A stretch of 64,000 bases of DNA from Theocolax elegans (GCA_026168455.1 CM047431.1:19319547-19383546), one strand, 5' to 3'; shown: positions 21,967-33,002, numbered from the stretch's first letter. Made by a program: numbers and translations. The notes: generated from the sequence alone by a model not told the origin.

Positions 21967-22040
21967 GGTAGCATAGCGCAGTGGTTAGCACGCTCGACTA
22001 CAAATACGAGCATTGTGTGTTCGAATCCCGACTCGGGAAC
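21967..22040 (+). promoter_or_regulatory. tRNA-like pol III promoter module in the 5' LTR
   Basis: 74 bp with an A box TAGCGCAGTGGT (21974-21985; 11 of 12 against TRGCNNAGYNGG) and a B box TGTTCGAATCC (22018-22028; 10 of 11 against GGTTCGANNCC), at tRNA spacing. A GCTCG/CGAGC anticodon-like stem can form, but with a 10-base loop, and the acceptor stem does not pair. It is therefore tRNA-derived, not a working tRNA. The same module is in the 3' LTR. Confidence 0.75.
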
Positions 22041-22572
22041 ATTTTTTATTTGTTAAATTAAATTTATTTATATCAAATTCTATACAATAAGTATAGAATT
22101 TGGTGAAATATAATTTTATTTTTTATTTTAAGATGTCCTCTTTTTATACTCAAATTTTCAGCTCAGTCGAAGCACATTTGAGAATTTTCATAAATAATTG
22201 TTAATTAAATAATTAAACAACATGGTTTAATTATTATACGGCGGTTATTGTTAGGGTGCCGTAACCTCAGCGTCCTTTTATAAATTCTACCTGTCCACTG
22301 TTATGTATTGAGGTAATATTCTCTCCATACATATCAGTATATAATTTAAAGATGTATTCCTTAGACTAAGATTAGTTAATAAATTAATTAACTTTGTTAA
22401 TGTAAAATAATCCTTTTTATTCCACACTCTCAAAGAATGCTCTAACACACACTAATTAATAATACACAAAAATAATTAAGGTGACGTATGTGAGGCATGA
22501 CGCACTCACATACGTACTCCGACACTTATTTTCAGAAATAATACAACACAAGATACCTGCTAAATATAAATT

Positions 22573-23260
22573 GAGGAGCTGGATGCAAGAACACGCCGAG
22601 CGCGGCGAATGGATAGAGGAGGCGGAGAGAAATTAAGAAATTGACGTCACCGTGACCAAATTTTTTAATTTGCCGAATTTAATTTAAAAAAATACTGTCG
22701 TATGCAGAATTAAAAGACGCAACTTTTTTCTATTTAATGTTTTTCTGTACGATGTGCAGATCAGATGAAAAAAATTAAGAACTGGAAATTTAGAAAACGG
22801 ATTTTTAATCCATTTTTCAAAATTGAATCGCTGTAACTTTGACAAATCTTAATGAAATTCCCTGATTTTTCGTTGTTTATATTGATTAGTGTGCGCGAAA
22901 TTTTTTATCCAAATAAGCTGAAATTATTAAGAAATTATCTTCAAATATTAAGTATCTGTACGAAAAATCAGGGAATTTCATTAAGATTTGTCAAAGTTAC
23001 AGCGATTCAATTTTGAAAAATCGATTAAAAATCCGTTTTCTAAATTTCCAGTTCTTAATTTTTTTCATTTGATCTGCACATCGTACAGAAAAACATTAAA
23101 TAGAAAAAAGTTGCGTCTTTAAATTCTGCATACGACAGTATTTTTTTAAATTAAATTCGGCAAATTAAAAAATTTGGTCACGGTGACGTCAATTTCTTAA
23201 TTTCTCTCCGCCTCCTCTATCCATTCGCCGCGCTCGGCGTGTTCTTGCATCCAGCTCCTC
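22573..23260. mobile_element. 688-bp foldback MITE inside the 5' LTR, AATT duplication
   Basis: Arms 22573-22880 and 22953-23260 are ~308-bp near-perfect inverted copies starting gaggagctggatgcaagaac; the loop is ~72 bp. AATT at 22569-22572 and 23261-23264 is single in the 3' LTR (tataaattacttatg), proving a clean insertion after the element integrated. There is no coding capacity. Confidence 0.93.
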
Positions 23261-23304
23261 AATTACTTATGTATATGACGGGATAAACGTGACCGTCACA
23301 TAAA

Positions 23305-23322
23305 TGGCGATCCTGCCAGGAT
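23305..23322 (+). promoter_or_regulatory. Primer binding site, tRNA-Arg
   Basis: tggcgatcctgccaggat starts four bases after the LTR. It is complementary to the 3' end of insect tRNA-Arg(ACG) as I know it (...CTCCTGGCAGGATCG plus CCA). It primes minus-strand cDNA synthesis. Confidence 0.85.
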
Positions 23323-23557
23323 CTTGTGATCGATTATTTAATTTAAAATTTTTTTTATTGTTAATCTGATGGATTAAAAAATTTAGTGTTTATTTATTAT
23401 CAGTGTGTAGAAGCTTCGACCATATTTAAATAGTTTTACAAAAGTTTCAAATTAAAATTTTAAAATAATGTAGTAATTTAAATTTGAATTTGCCTTTATA
23501 ATTTAAATTCTATTAATTACATTTAATCATTGGAATAATTTAAAATTTTTATATTAA

Positions 23558-23920
23558 ATGATTAACCCACATCGCGACTCGAATGAGTTAGGATATCAGC
23601 ATGTATATGCAATTGACAATCGCGTGTCGCTTATTTCTGAGCAACAAGAAGTTTGCGAAGAAAGAGTTAATAATTTAGAAACTGAGAATGCGTTATTAAA
23701 TGGTAAAATAGAATCATTAAATGATCAATTTACTGAATTAAATAATCAAGTCCACGTATTAATAAACGAAAACAAACGTTTAATTAAAAATATAGATATT
23801 TTAAATAATTTCGTGCACAATACCGAAATAGAAAGAAAAGGAATCAAAATACGTGTAACTTTATTAGTGCAATGGATCGAAGTAATATTAAATAAAAAAT
23901 TTGAAAATTTAAAAATATAA
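23558..23920 (+). CDS. Small coiled-coil ORF upstream of gag (Gypsy 1)
   Basis: A 120-residue intact frame, predicted almost fully helical, with Leu/Asn/Glu heptads from residue 20 to 85. It contains the string CEERVNNLETENALL. Gag of the same element has the closely similar CQERLANLETELRLS at its coiled coil, so this ORF looks like a partial duplicate of the gag N-terminal region. It has no zinc or protease motif. A separate ORF before gag is not part of the standard Gypsy layout. It may be a gag-modulating protein or a relic. Confidence 0.6.
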   Translation: MINPHRDSNELGYQHVYAIDNRVSLISEQQEVCEERVNNLETENALLNGKIESLNDQFTELNNQVHVLINENKRLIKNIDILNNFVHNTEIERKGIKIRVTLLVQWIEVILNKKFENLKI

Positions 23921-24528
23921 ACTAAAAACTGTGTTGATTAAATTAGTTTTAGCGGAAAAATAACCGTTAAAATCAAATTTTATTATTATAAAAAATTAAA
24001 TAGGAATTAAAATAAATTCTTTATTTAATGTTTAATAAAAAATTTAATAAAATTAATAAGTCTTAATTTTATTAAGTGTTTAATTTAATAATTATAATGC
24101 AAAGAAAAATACTTGTACGGACTGTACTGAGAGTAGGGAGACCGCGTGGGAAAGCTATTAACTCTATGCCCGGAAGAAAACATAGGCACTTATAATGCTT
24201 TCTCTCTTATACGCATTGTAATTAGTAAATACTCTTTTCGTGTGTCGCGAACCACGTAAACATCAACAAATGTAAATATACACAATGTTAGATTATGTAA
24301 GTATATACAATATGTTGTCAAAATAAAAAATGAGCAATTAGCTCATGAAATCATCGTAGTACGCATTTCGTGGAAATATTATTTGTCTATTTAAATTTAT
24401 TTTATCTTTTAAATTAAAAATTAAAATTTAAATTACGTGTTTTATAATAAAAATCGAAATTAATTTAATGCATATCAATATTTTCGAGAAAAATTTTTTT
24501 TACGTGTAATAAATTTTATATAGTAAAA
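23921..24528. other. Gypsy 1 spacer before gag
   Basis: AT-rich leader of ~600 bp with one GC-richer patch (24110-24250). Nothing coding recognised. Confidence 0.5.
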
Positions 24529-26184
24529 ATGGATGCAAATAAACGCCGTTCGGGTATTTATATGCAGGAAATTGAATCTAATTCCACATCCGAATCACTA
24601 AATGAGCGACGGATAACGTGGGAAAAATCAGTAACAAATGAATTGGAACTGTTATTCAATCAAACCGAACATCTCGAAAATAAGCTTAAAGAAAGCGAGG
24701 ATGCTCGTATTTCAGATAAAAATAAATTCGACGAATTAATAAAACAATTAAAAGTTGATCATCAAGAACAATTAAATGTTCTATCTGAACACTTAAAGGA
24801 TGCTTTAAGCGGAATAAACGGATTAAAAACACGTCTTAATCGTATCGAAAAAGAAAATGATAGCTTTATCAATAGATTTCAATTTATTAATGAAGAATTG
24901 GGAAAAATCCGCGAAAAGGTTGAAAATGATGATATTATTTATCAATTAAAAAATCAATTGACTCGCGTCATACGTGATAATCACGAGTTTTGCCAAGAAA
25001 GACTAGCAAACCTCGAAACGGAATTACGATTGAGCGAAAATCGCAATCGTACTATAAATAACTCACAAAATCAATCTATAGGGGATAGCCCAAATAGAAT
25101 ACGTTTAAATATGCCGAAGTTCTCAGGTAAACCCGAAGAACGACCAATGCGTTTTCTTGTTGAATTAGAAAGATATATAAATAATACCGTTTCTAATTTT
25201 GATGAAATTCTTTGTGTTTCATCTCAAGCTTTGACTGAGTCCGCCAAAGAGTGGTGGTACTTACAAGAGCCTGATATCACGAGTTTTGAAGAGTTTAGTT
25301 CCAAATTCAAAGAACGATTTTGGAATACTACTTTACAAAGACAAGCACGTCGACAAATAGAGTTTGGGACGTATTCTGGCCCCAAAACTCGAGTAGAATA
25401 TGCAACGTATGTATTAGGTTTAGCTCGTGAAACAAACTACGAGTTAAACGAAAGTGAGTTAATTGAAAAGCTGTCCGAACATTTTGAAAAAGAAATTAAA
25501 TATGCAATTCTTGGACAATCAACCAACACTGAGAAAATTTTTGGACCTATGCTGTAAATGCTAGTACGCCAGACGTCCGAAACGCGTTACAGTATTCGCA
25601 CGAGCGTTTTGGGCAGATGCTGTACAAAAATTGTACACCAGACGTCCAACTGTGGCGCTAGTGTCGCTCAAACAGCGAAAAATCCGCACTTTTGGGCAGC
25701 ATCGGTACAAAAATTAGTAGAGCTGCTGCCCAAAAGGTTATGTACATCAGCTGACTTGAGCAATTACAGCAATTGCCCAAAAATTCTCTCAGTGATGACT
25801 AAAAATATTTTCTTTAAAATCCTTAGCGATTTCGATGGTGAGAGATCTCGGGGAAAAAGGCCCGAATCTACACAAAATAACGAAAAAAGTAATTATCAAA
25901 ACGATAATAATCGTTCAAATAATAATTATAATCAAAATAAAACTCCAAATAATAATTATAATAGGGGTAATAATGGTAATAATAACCATAATAATAAAAA
26001 TTTCAATAAGAATAGTACACCATACGTACGTGCTATTAAAGTAGATAATAAAGGTAAAACTAATGATAAAACTACTAATGAAAATTCAAAGGAGATGTCT
26101 TTTGAAAATTCTAATAAAAATACAGTTGATCTTGGATGTAATGATCAATATGTTATAATTCATTCACCTGATTCGGGAAACTAA
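24529..26184 (+). pseudogene. Gag of Gypsy 1, interrupted near its middle, Asn-rich tail
   Basis: 24529-25557 (342 codons) is a coiled-coil N-terminus followed by a retrotransposon-gag domain (MPKFSGKPEERPMRFLVELE, then SAKEWWYLQ and FKERFW). The frame ends inside an inserted segment, and 25800-26184 carries the rest. The C-terminal tail is Asn-rich (NNRSNNNYNQNKTPNNNYN), where most Gypsy gags have CCHC knuckles; no CCHC is visible. Gag should form the particle that packages element RNA. Confidence 0.85.
25551..25815. repeat. ~260-bp insertion-like segment within gag
   Basis: This stretch is GC-richer than gag and unlike its codon use. It contains paired blocks: ttttgggcag twice, once mirrored as ctgctgcccaaaa, ccagacgtcc twice, and gtacaaaaatt twice. 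Gag similarity resumes at KILSDFDG, so it is probably a small non-autonomous element. The ends were not fixed. Confidence 0.55.
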
Positions 26185-26385
26185 CGTCAGTTATTATTAT
26201 TAAAAGAATCAAGACTTTACAGGAGATGTAACTAATCAGGAAAATTTATTTAAATGTAATCAAGACAATTCCATAATAAGTGTTTACGGAAATCCACTTG
26301 AAGATTTAATTTATGACGGTGAGGGTTCGAATAATACCCAAAATACTCATAAAAATACATTTAGTCCAATTAAATGCCCAGAGAT

Positions 26386-27985
26386 CGATATTTCTCTAAA
26401 TAACATTGCAATTAAAGTATTAATTGATACAGGCAGCGAAGTGTCTTGTATCTCGGACGAATTTTATTTAAAACATAAAGATGCTTTTAAAAAATGTCCA
26501 ACTTTGCCAATCTCCGGAAAGGTTGTTAAAGGCGCGACCGGATTAAAATCTGCTAAGATTACAAAGCTAATTTTACTTAATACCAGTATAAATGAGCTTA
26601 AAATCGACTTAATCTATTTAATTATTCCCAAACTCGTTAAGGATTGTATACTAGGATACGATTCTCAACGAAAGCTTAATATGGTTATAAACACTATGAC
26701 CGAGCAGCTATCCATAAAGATCGGTGAACGTACACAAAATATAAATTACAAAACTTGTAATTTAAACTCAAATGACTATTTTTCATTGGCAATAGAGTTT
26801 GAGGGCGATCTACAAGAAGAAAGCTCTAAACTAGCCGATTCTCATCAATTGGATTATGAATTTGACATAACTAATGATGAAATAATTAATCTTGTAAATT
26901 TTTGCGATTCGTTAAACGAAGAACAAAAAAATAACTTGACAAAGTTATTAATCAAGAACAAACTAGTGTTTAAACGGACTCCGGGATGCTTGCTTAATTT
27001 CGAATATAATCTAACCTTAAAAGAGAAAGATTTTACATGCTCGAAACCTTATCCAATACCTTTACGGTACCGGGAAAAAGTTAATATTGAAATTGAAAAA
27101 ATGTTGAAATTCGGTTTAATACGTCGGTCAACAAGTTATTATATTAATCCGTACGTCATCGTCCCTAAAAAAGACGGATCTATTCGAATCTGCTTGGATG
27201 CAAGGAGATTGAATCAAAAACTTATAAATGATTACGAGTCACCATCGGGTGTTGAACAAATCTTTATGCAATGTAAAAACCGAAATTGGATGTCAAATTT
27301 TGACCTCTCATAGGTTTTGGCAAATACCGTTGTCAGAAAACTCAAAAAAGTACACTGCATTTATTTGTAACAATAAAGTTTATGAATTTAATATAGTTCC
27401 TTTCGGTACTAAGATAAGCAGTGCTACACTCCTACGAGGTCTCAGTACAGCAATATCAGGCATGGACGATTTTTTATTGTCATATGTAGACGATTTATTC
27501 GTTCTATCCGACAAATTTGATGAACATTTAAATCATTTATAAATTCTGTTCGATCGTTTATTAAAATGTAATTTACGATTAAATTTTTCTAAATCAAACT
27601 TAGCCAGACAGGAAATTAAATTCCTTGGCAATCTAATCACGAATAAAGGAATCAAACCAAATCCTTCAAAGATTCGAACTATAAAGAACTTTAAGCCACC
27701 GCGAAACGTTCGAGAGCTTCAAAGTTTCCTAGGATTTTTAAATTTTCATACAAAATTTGCAAAAAATTATGCAAAAGAAACTGCACCTTTGCTTAGATTG
27801 TTAAAAAAGGACGTAAAATACGAATGGGGTGAAAAACAACAAAAAGCTTTCATCCAAATAAAAAATTTATTCGATGAAGAAATAATTTTGAATTTTCCGA
27901 ATCCGCATAATCCTTACGTCTTAACAACAGATGCAAATGATTTCGCAATTGCCGGAATTCTATCGCAATTAGACGAAAATAATGA
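26386..27985 (+). pseudogene. Pol of Gypsy 1: protease and reverse transcriptase
   Basis: The aspartic protease active site is IDTGSEVSCISDEFY (DTGS codons at 26426-26437). RT follows: PIPLRYREKVNIEIEKML, PYVIVPKKDGSIRICLDARR, NFDLS at the palm start, then a frame change near 27312. The next frame has YEFNIVPFGT and the catalytic YVDD (27483-27494), then FLGNLITNKGIKPNPSKI, the connection region, and the start of RNase H (LTTDANDFAIAGILSQLDEN). The stop or frameshift at 27313 and another at 27540 disable it. The C-terminus is cut by the palindromic insertion at 28008. Confidence 0.9.
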
Positions 27986-28007
27986 AGAAAGAATAATAAC
28001 TTTTATC

Positions 28008-29358
28008 TGTATAATAATATCGGTCTCTACAAACCAAATGCTTTACTTTTAGAATAAAGCAGGCATATCGTACTCTTTGTCCACTATGGTTGGTGGAATT
28101 TCCCAGAGCACGGCCTTTTAAAATAATTAAAGGCGTTACGTCCTCGATCTCCAGCTTGGACTCCTCAGTAAGGAACTGGAGATCTTACCTTAGACGCCTC
28201 TCGCAAGATGATATGCGATGCCAGCAAGATGTTCTGCGGCTATATATATAGAAATTAGACGACGATCTCTCCAACGAGTGTAGAGAGATAGTCGTCTCCC
28301 TCTGGTGGTGGGAAAAGCCACCAGCCAGAGCGCGAATTTTTAGACCGTATCGCGAGTTATTTGTTACAAAATTTTAACGTTCGGTAATATGTATATGTAT
28401 AATAATATCGATCTCTCCGAACCAAATGCTTTACTTTTAGAATAAAGCAGACATATCGTACTCTTTGTCCACTATGGTTGGTGGAATTTCCCAGAGCACG
28501 GCCTTTTAAAATAATTAAAGGCGTTTCGTCCTCGATCTCCAGCTTGGACTCCTCAGTAAGGAACTGGAGATCTTACCTTGAACGCCTCTCGCAAGATGAT
28601 ATGCGACGCCAGCAAGATGTTCTGCGGCTATATATATATAGAAATTAGACGACGATCTCTCCAACGAGTGTAGAGAGATAGTCGTCTAATTTCTATATAT
28701 ATAGCCGCAGAACATCTTGCTGGCGTCGCATATCATCTTGCGAGAGGCGTTCAAGGTAAGATCTCCAGTTCCTTACTGAGGAGTCCAAGCTGGAGATCGA
28801 GGACGAAACGCCTTTAATTATTTTAAAAGGCCGTGCTCTGGGAAATTCCACCAACCATAGTGGACAAAGAGTACGATATGTCTGCTTTATTCTAAAAGTA
28901 AAGCATTTGGTTCGGAGAGATCGATATTATTATACATATACATATTACCGAACGTTAAAATTTTATAACAAATAACTCGCGATACGGTCTAAAAATTCGC
29001 GCTCTGGCTGGTGGCTTTTCCCACCACCAGAGGGAGACGACTATCTCTCTACACTCGTTGGAGAGATCGTCGTCTAATTTCTATATATATAACCGCAGAA
29101 CATCTTGCTGGCGTCGCATATCATCTTGCAAGAGGCGTCTAAGGTAAGATCTCCAGTTCCTTACTGAGGAGTCCAAGCTGGAGATCGAGGACGAAACGCC
29201 TTTAATTATTTTAAAAGGCCGTGCTCTGGGAAATTCCACCAACCATAGTGGACAAAGAGTACGATATGCCTGCTTTATTCTAAAAGTAAAGCATTTGGTT
29301 CGGAGAGACCGATATTATTATACATATACATATTACCGAACGTTAAAATTTTGTAACA
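28008..29358. mobile_element. Four-unit palindromic insertion in RNase H
   Basis: 1351 bp made of two direct ~330-360-bp units followed by two inverted ones, centred near 28670. The element ends are TGTATAAT on the left and TTTGTAACA on the right. The target string aataacttttatc occurs on both sides (27995-28007 and 29359-29371), and pol coding resumes exactly after it (ITFI then SRSLKGSEL). Each unit includes a 60-70-base stretch resembling the C-terminal end of the CR1-like LINE at 58800-58890 (VEFPRARPFKIIKG against VEFPRTGPRIKNYKR). The centre has a hairpin gacgacgatctctcc...agtcgtc. Confidence 0.88.
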
Positions 29359-29371
29359 AATAACTTTTATC

Positions 29372-30918
29372 AGTAGATCTCTTAAAGGTAGTGAATTAAA
29401 TTACTTTACTACTGAGAAAGAAATGTTGGCAATCGTTTGGTCGATGCATAAATTAGATATATAACTAAAAGGTGCTATAGAAATATAAATACGTACTGAC
29501 CATCAAGCTTTAACCTTTCTACAAACTTGTAAATACGGGAATGCACGATTAGATCGTTGGAATTTATCGTTGCAAAACTACAATTTTATTACTGAATATT
29601 TACCTGGAAATAAAAATCAGGGGCTGATTATTTAAGCCGTCAAAGTCATTTCAATCTTAATAATATCAAAGATTCGGAAATAATCATCGCTGCTATTATA
29701 AAAAAATCAATAAATACAGATTTAATAAATAATTTTAAAAACTTACGGGTATTACAAAATTCGGATAGATTTATAAAATATATAATTACTAAAATCGAAA
29801 ATAACGATAGTTTTAATCGATATAAAATTGTAAATGATTACGTTTGTAAAATCTATAATGACGAATTAAAAATAGTACTACCTGAATCAATAATTAAAAC
29901 ATTAATCATTGAATTACACAAAGAATATGGACATATAGGTTCACGAAAGATTTATTTTATAATAAAAGAACATTTTTTCGTACCCAAAATACGTAAAAAC
30001 TGCGGGGAATATTTAAAAACTTGTGATAATTGTCAGCGTAATAAACACCTAACAATTAAATATCAAACTCATTTTCAGCCTATATTAGTAGAAAAACCGC
30101 GAGAACTACTATCAATAGACTTTTATGGTCCCTTGCCTACCTCTACAGGGGGGGTAAAATATATACTATCAACCATAGACATGTTTTCTAAATTTGTCGC
30201 ATTATTTCCTATTAAAAAGGCAAATACAAATTCGGTTATTAATAAAATGAATACATACTTCAAAAATTACGGTAAACCGGAAACCATAATAACCGATCAT
30301 GGTACTCAATTTACTAGTGAAAATTGGGCAAAATATTTAGAAACAAATAAAATTAAACAGGTTTTTTCTTCCATCAGACACCCGCAAAGTAATATAGTCG
30401 AACGTGTACATCGCGAAATATCTAGATTATATAAATCTGTTTTAACAAATAAACATACAGGCTGGGCAAATCAAATCCCTTTTATTGAAAATGTGTTAAA
30501 CAATACACATCATGAAACTACAGGATTTACTTCTTTTGAATTACAATTTGATATGTCCAGTAATAGGTTTTGGGAAGATTACATTAATTTACCAAAGAAA
30601 GAAAAAACTTTAAATTATAACGAAAAAATAGAAATTGCAAAAATAAAAATGCAAAAATTATTTAAAAATAGAGCTGAAAAAAGGAATAAATTCCTTAAAA
30701 AATTCAAATTTAAAATAGGAGATTTAGTGCTAGTCAAAGCTTCAAATTTTGTAAAGGACGAAACAAATAAAATAGCGAAATTTATGCCAACATTTGAAGG
30801 ACCATATGAAATTATAAAAAATTTCGGTCCAGACACTTTCCTCTTATTTAATAATAAAAAAAATTGTGAACGTGGTAAATTTCACGTTTCAAATCTAAAA
30901 TATTATAATATCGAATGA
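29372..30918 (+). pseudogene. Pol of Gypsy 1: rest of RNase H and integrase
   Basis: RNase H resumes with YFTTEKEMLAIVWSMHKLDI, then has stops near 29462 and 29488 and the motif RTDHQALTFLQ. The integrase HHCC zinc domain is HKEYGHIGSRK...CGEYLKTCDNCQR (29920-30045). The catalytic core has SIDFYGPLP (Asp near 30118), ITDHGTQF (Asp near 30297) and SNIVERVHRE (Glu near 30402). From 30133 to 30918 the frame is intact, ending with the SH3-like FKIGDLVLVKASNF and EGPYEIIKNFGPDTF. No chromodomain follows. Confidence 0.9.
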
Positions 30919-31110
30919 TATATCAAAATAAAATTAAATTAATCTAAATATACTTTATTTGAGAATATAATAGTTTAGTTATTTTGATTATTCAATTCTA
31001 TGAGTCTATATTCTTAGCAAGTAATCATAATAAGGTCAAAGCTACCCTTAACACAAGTCTAAAAGTCAAGATTTACTTAGTTCAATTCTAATCGCGAAAC
31101 AAGTCACATC

Positions 31111-31669
31111 ATGGCTCCTCAATATAAGAATCAAAGTACAGGTTCACAAACCGAAATTTTTTTTAATCAATCACACGTGTCAACTCAATGTACAATTGAA
31201 GATATAAACAATAAAATTCTAATTTGTGAGAATCTTTTAATGCCTACCGAAGGTAAAATGTTACCTAAAAAGAATGTATTCGTACAAACGAAGGACAAAT
31301 CAAAAAAGTACAAAGCCGGCATTAAAATTCAACTTGGTGAAAAAAAAGTGCATAAATGTGTGAATACTGATTATTCATCAGAATACAAAAAATTATCGCG
31401 TACGAATATAATGAGAGAAAAAAGAAAAGTAGAATTCTTAGCAGGACAGATAAAAAAGAAAATAAAAAAAAGCACACATAAACTACAACCAAATCACAAA
31501 TACTGGTAAAATACCAGAAGAATTTTATGAGTTGTTGAACGAAGTGGAACAAGTAGTTAATGAAAGTGTAGATTATGATTTTTTATTCGATCATGGCGTA
31601 AATACAAATAGAGAGGATTTAGCCAGAGACTTGGAAAATTTCGAAAATTTCTTATTAAAACACCAGTAA
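31111..31669 (+). pseudogene. Accessory ORF downstream of integrase (Gypsy 1)
   Basis: Starting at ATG 31111, a Lys-rich frame of 132 codons (QSTGSQTEIFFNQSHVSTQC near its start) ends at 31509. A second frame overlapping its end continues with acidic residues (KIPEEFYELLNEVEQVVNES) to TAA 31667-31669, so one frameshift probably splits a ~185-residue protein. It has no signal peptide, membrane segment or furin-like site, so it is not an envelope gene. Position between integrase and 3' LTR suggests an element-specific accessory protein of unknown role. Confidence 0.55.
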
Positions 31670-32046
31670 GTGTATACAAAATTTTTACAATGAGATTCTC
31701 AAATAAAGGTTCTGATTATAGAAAAAATATTTAAATTAGTCTAAAATATTTAAAAGCTTTTTTTTTATAAAATTGGCATAAATTTTTGCGACGATATAGT
31801 ACTTGTAAAATTTTCAAATAAACTTTGTAAATTTGATAATTTTTCAAGGGGGGGTAATCACTCCGCAAAAATATAAAAATGGTTTTTAACAATATAAATT
31901 TGTTATAAATATTACAATATAAAGTATATAAATATTTAAAATAAATTATTGCTAAAAATACTTATTAGTTAAGACTTGATATTCTGTAATTAATTGTATT
32001 GATTCTTAATAATTGTAACAAATTTACAAAGATTAATCACCAATCC
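31670..32046. other. Gypsy 1 3' untranslated region
   Basis: AT-rich, non-coding. Contains a ggggggg run at 31848-31854 that could act as an additional purine tract. Confidence 0.5.
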
Positions 32047-32058
32047 AGTGGGGGGTGA
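32047..32058 (+). promoter_or_regulatory. Polypurine tract
   Basis: agtggggggtga lies directly before the 3' LTR. It is the expected primer for plus-strand DNA synthesis. Confidence 0.8.
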
Positions 32059-32754
32059 TGTGACTATCAAGTCTAAACTAATATAGACGTATAATCGCAT
32101 GAGTATGTAAACGGTAGCATAGCGCAGTGGTTAGCACGCTCGACTACAAATACGAACATTGTGTGTTCGAATCCCGACTCGGGAACATTTTTTATTTGTT
32201 AAATTAAATTTATTTATAACAAATTCTATACGATAAGTATAGAATTTGGTGACATATAATTTTATTTTTTATTTTAAGATGTCCTCTTTTTATACTCAAA
32301 TTTTCAGCTCAGTCGAAGCACATTTGAGAATTTTCATAAATAATTGTTAATTAAATAATTAAACAACATGGTTTAATTATTATACGGCGGTTATTGTTAG
32401 GGTGCCGTAACCTCAGCGTCCTTTTATAAATTCTACCTGTCCACTGTTATGTATGGAGGTAATATTCTCTCCATACATATCAGTATATAATTTAAAGATG
32501 TATTCCTTAGACTAAGATTAGTTAATAAATTAATTAATTTTGTTAATGTAAAATAATCCTTTTTATTCCACACTCTCAAAGAATTCTCTAACACACACTA
32601 ATTAATAATACACAAAAATAATTAAGGTGACGTATGTGAGGCATGACGCACTCACATACGTACTCCGACACTTATTTTCAGAAATAATACAACACAAGAT
32701 ACCTGCTAAATATAAATTACTTATGTATATGACGGGATAAACGTGACCGTCACA
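32059..32754 (+). repeat. Gypsy 1 3' LTR
   Basis: 696 bp, TGTGACTATC...GACCGTCACA, near-identical to the 5' LTR without its foldback. Differences seen include agtcgcat/aatcgcat, gagcatt/gaacatt, tattgagg/tatggagg and gaatgctc/gaattctc. Confidence 0.93.
32113..32186 (+). promoter_or_regulatory. tRNA-like pol III promoter module in the 3' LTR
   Basis: Same module as 21967-22040, with one substitution seen (gagcatt to gaacatt). A and B boxes are unchanged. Presence in both LTRs shows it was part of the LTR before integration. Confidence 0.75.
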
Positions 32755-33002
32755 ATATGTAAAAGAACGTGGAATAATAACCTACAGATTCATTTAGTAA
32801 ATAGTCGATTGTTGAGGGTCAATAATAAATAAATCCAATTTATACAATCGGCTATTTACTAATTCAACAACGGAGGGTGAAAATTACAAATCACCTACAG
32901 ATTCGTTGAGATTTAAAACTAAATTTTTCATATTCTCTACCGCAATCGATATGCTGGGAGCTTGCGATGCTGCAACCTTTGCATACAGGAAGAGAGAGCG
33001 TA
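32755..33002. other. Short spacer with a hairpin
   Basis: aaatagtcgattgt (about 32800) is mirrored by acaatcggctattt (about 32848), forming a small hairpin. cctacagattc occurs on both sides of it. No gene. Confidence 0.5.

Larger units (their letters stand above)
21913..23300 (+). repeat. Gypsy 1 5' LTR, enlarged by a foldback insertion
   Basis: TG...CA ends, 1388 bp. Removing the 688-bp foldback (22573-23260) and one AATT leaves about 696 bp, matching the 3' LTR. A tRNA-like module lies 54 bp inside its 5' end. The promoter and polyadenylation region of the element should be here; no confident TATA box was assigned. Confidence 0.92.
21913..32754 (+). mobile_element. Ty3/Gypsy-type LTR retrotransposon 1 (recent, disabled)
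   Basis: Complete architecture: LTR, tRNA-Arg primer binding site, a small coiled-coil ORF, gag, pol (protease, RT, RNase H, integrase), an accessory ORF, polypurine tract, LTR. Both LTRs start TGTGACTATC and end GACCGTCACA, and ATAT flanks both sides (21909-21912 and 32755-32758). The two LTRs differ at about eight to ten of ~696 shared positions by my reading, so insertion was recent. The copy is disabled by an insertion in gag, a frame change in RT, a 1.35-kb palindromic insertion in RNase H, and stops. Confidence 0.92.

Noticed and set aside
21967..22040. Functional tRNA gene
   Set aside because: A and B boxes are present, but the acceptor stem and T-stem do not pair and the anticodon loop is too long. 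The module is part of an LTR. The same reasoning applies to 32113-32186 and 49023-49095.
31111..31669. Envelope gene of an errantivirus-like element
   Set aside because: There is no signal peptide, transmembrane helix or protease cleavage motif; the protein is short, basic, then acidic.
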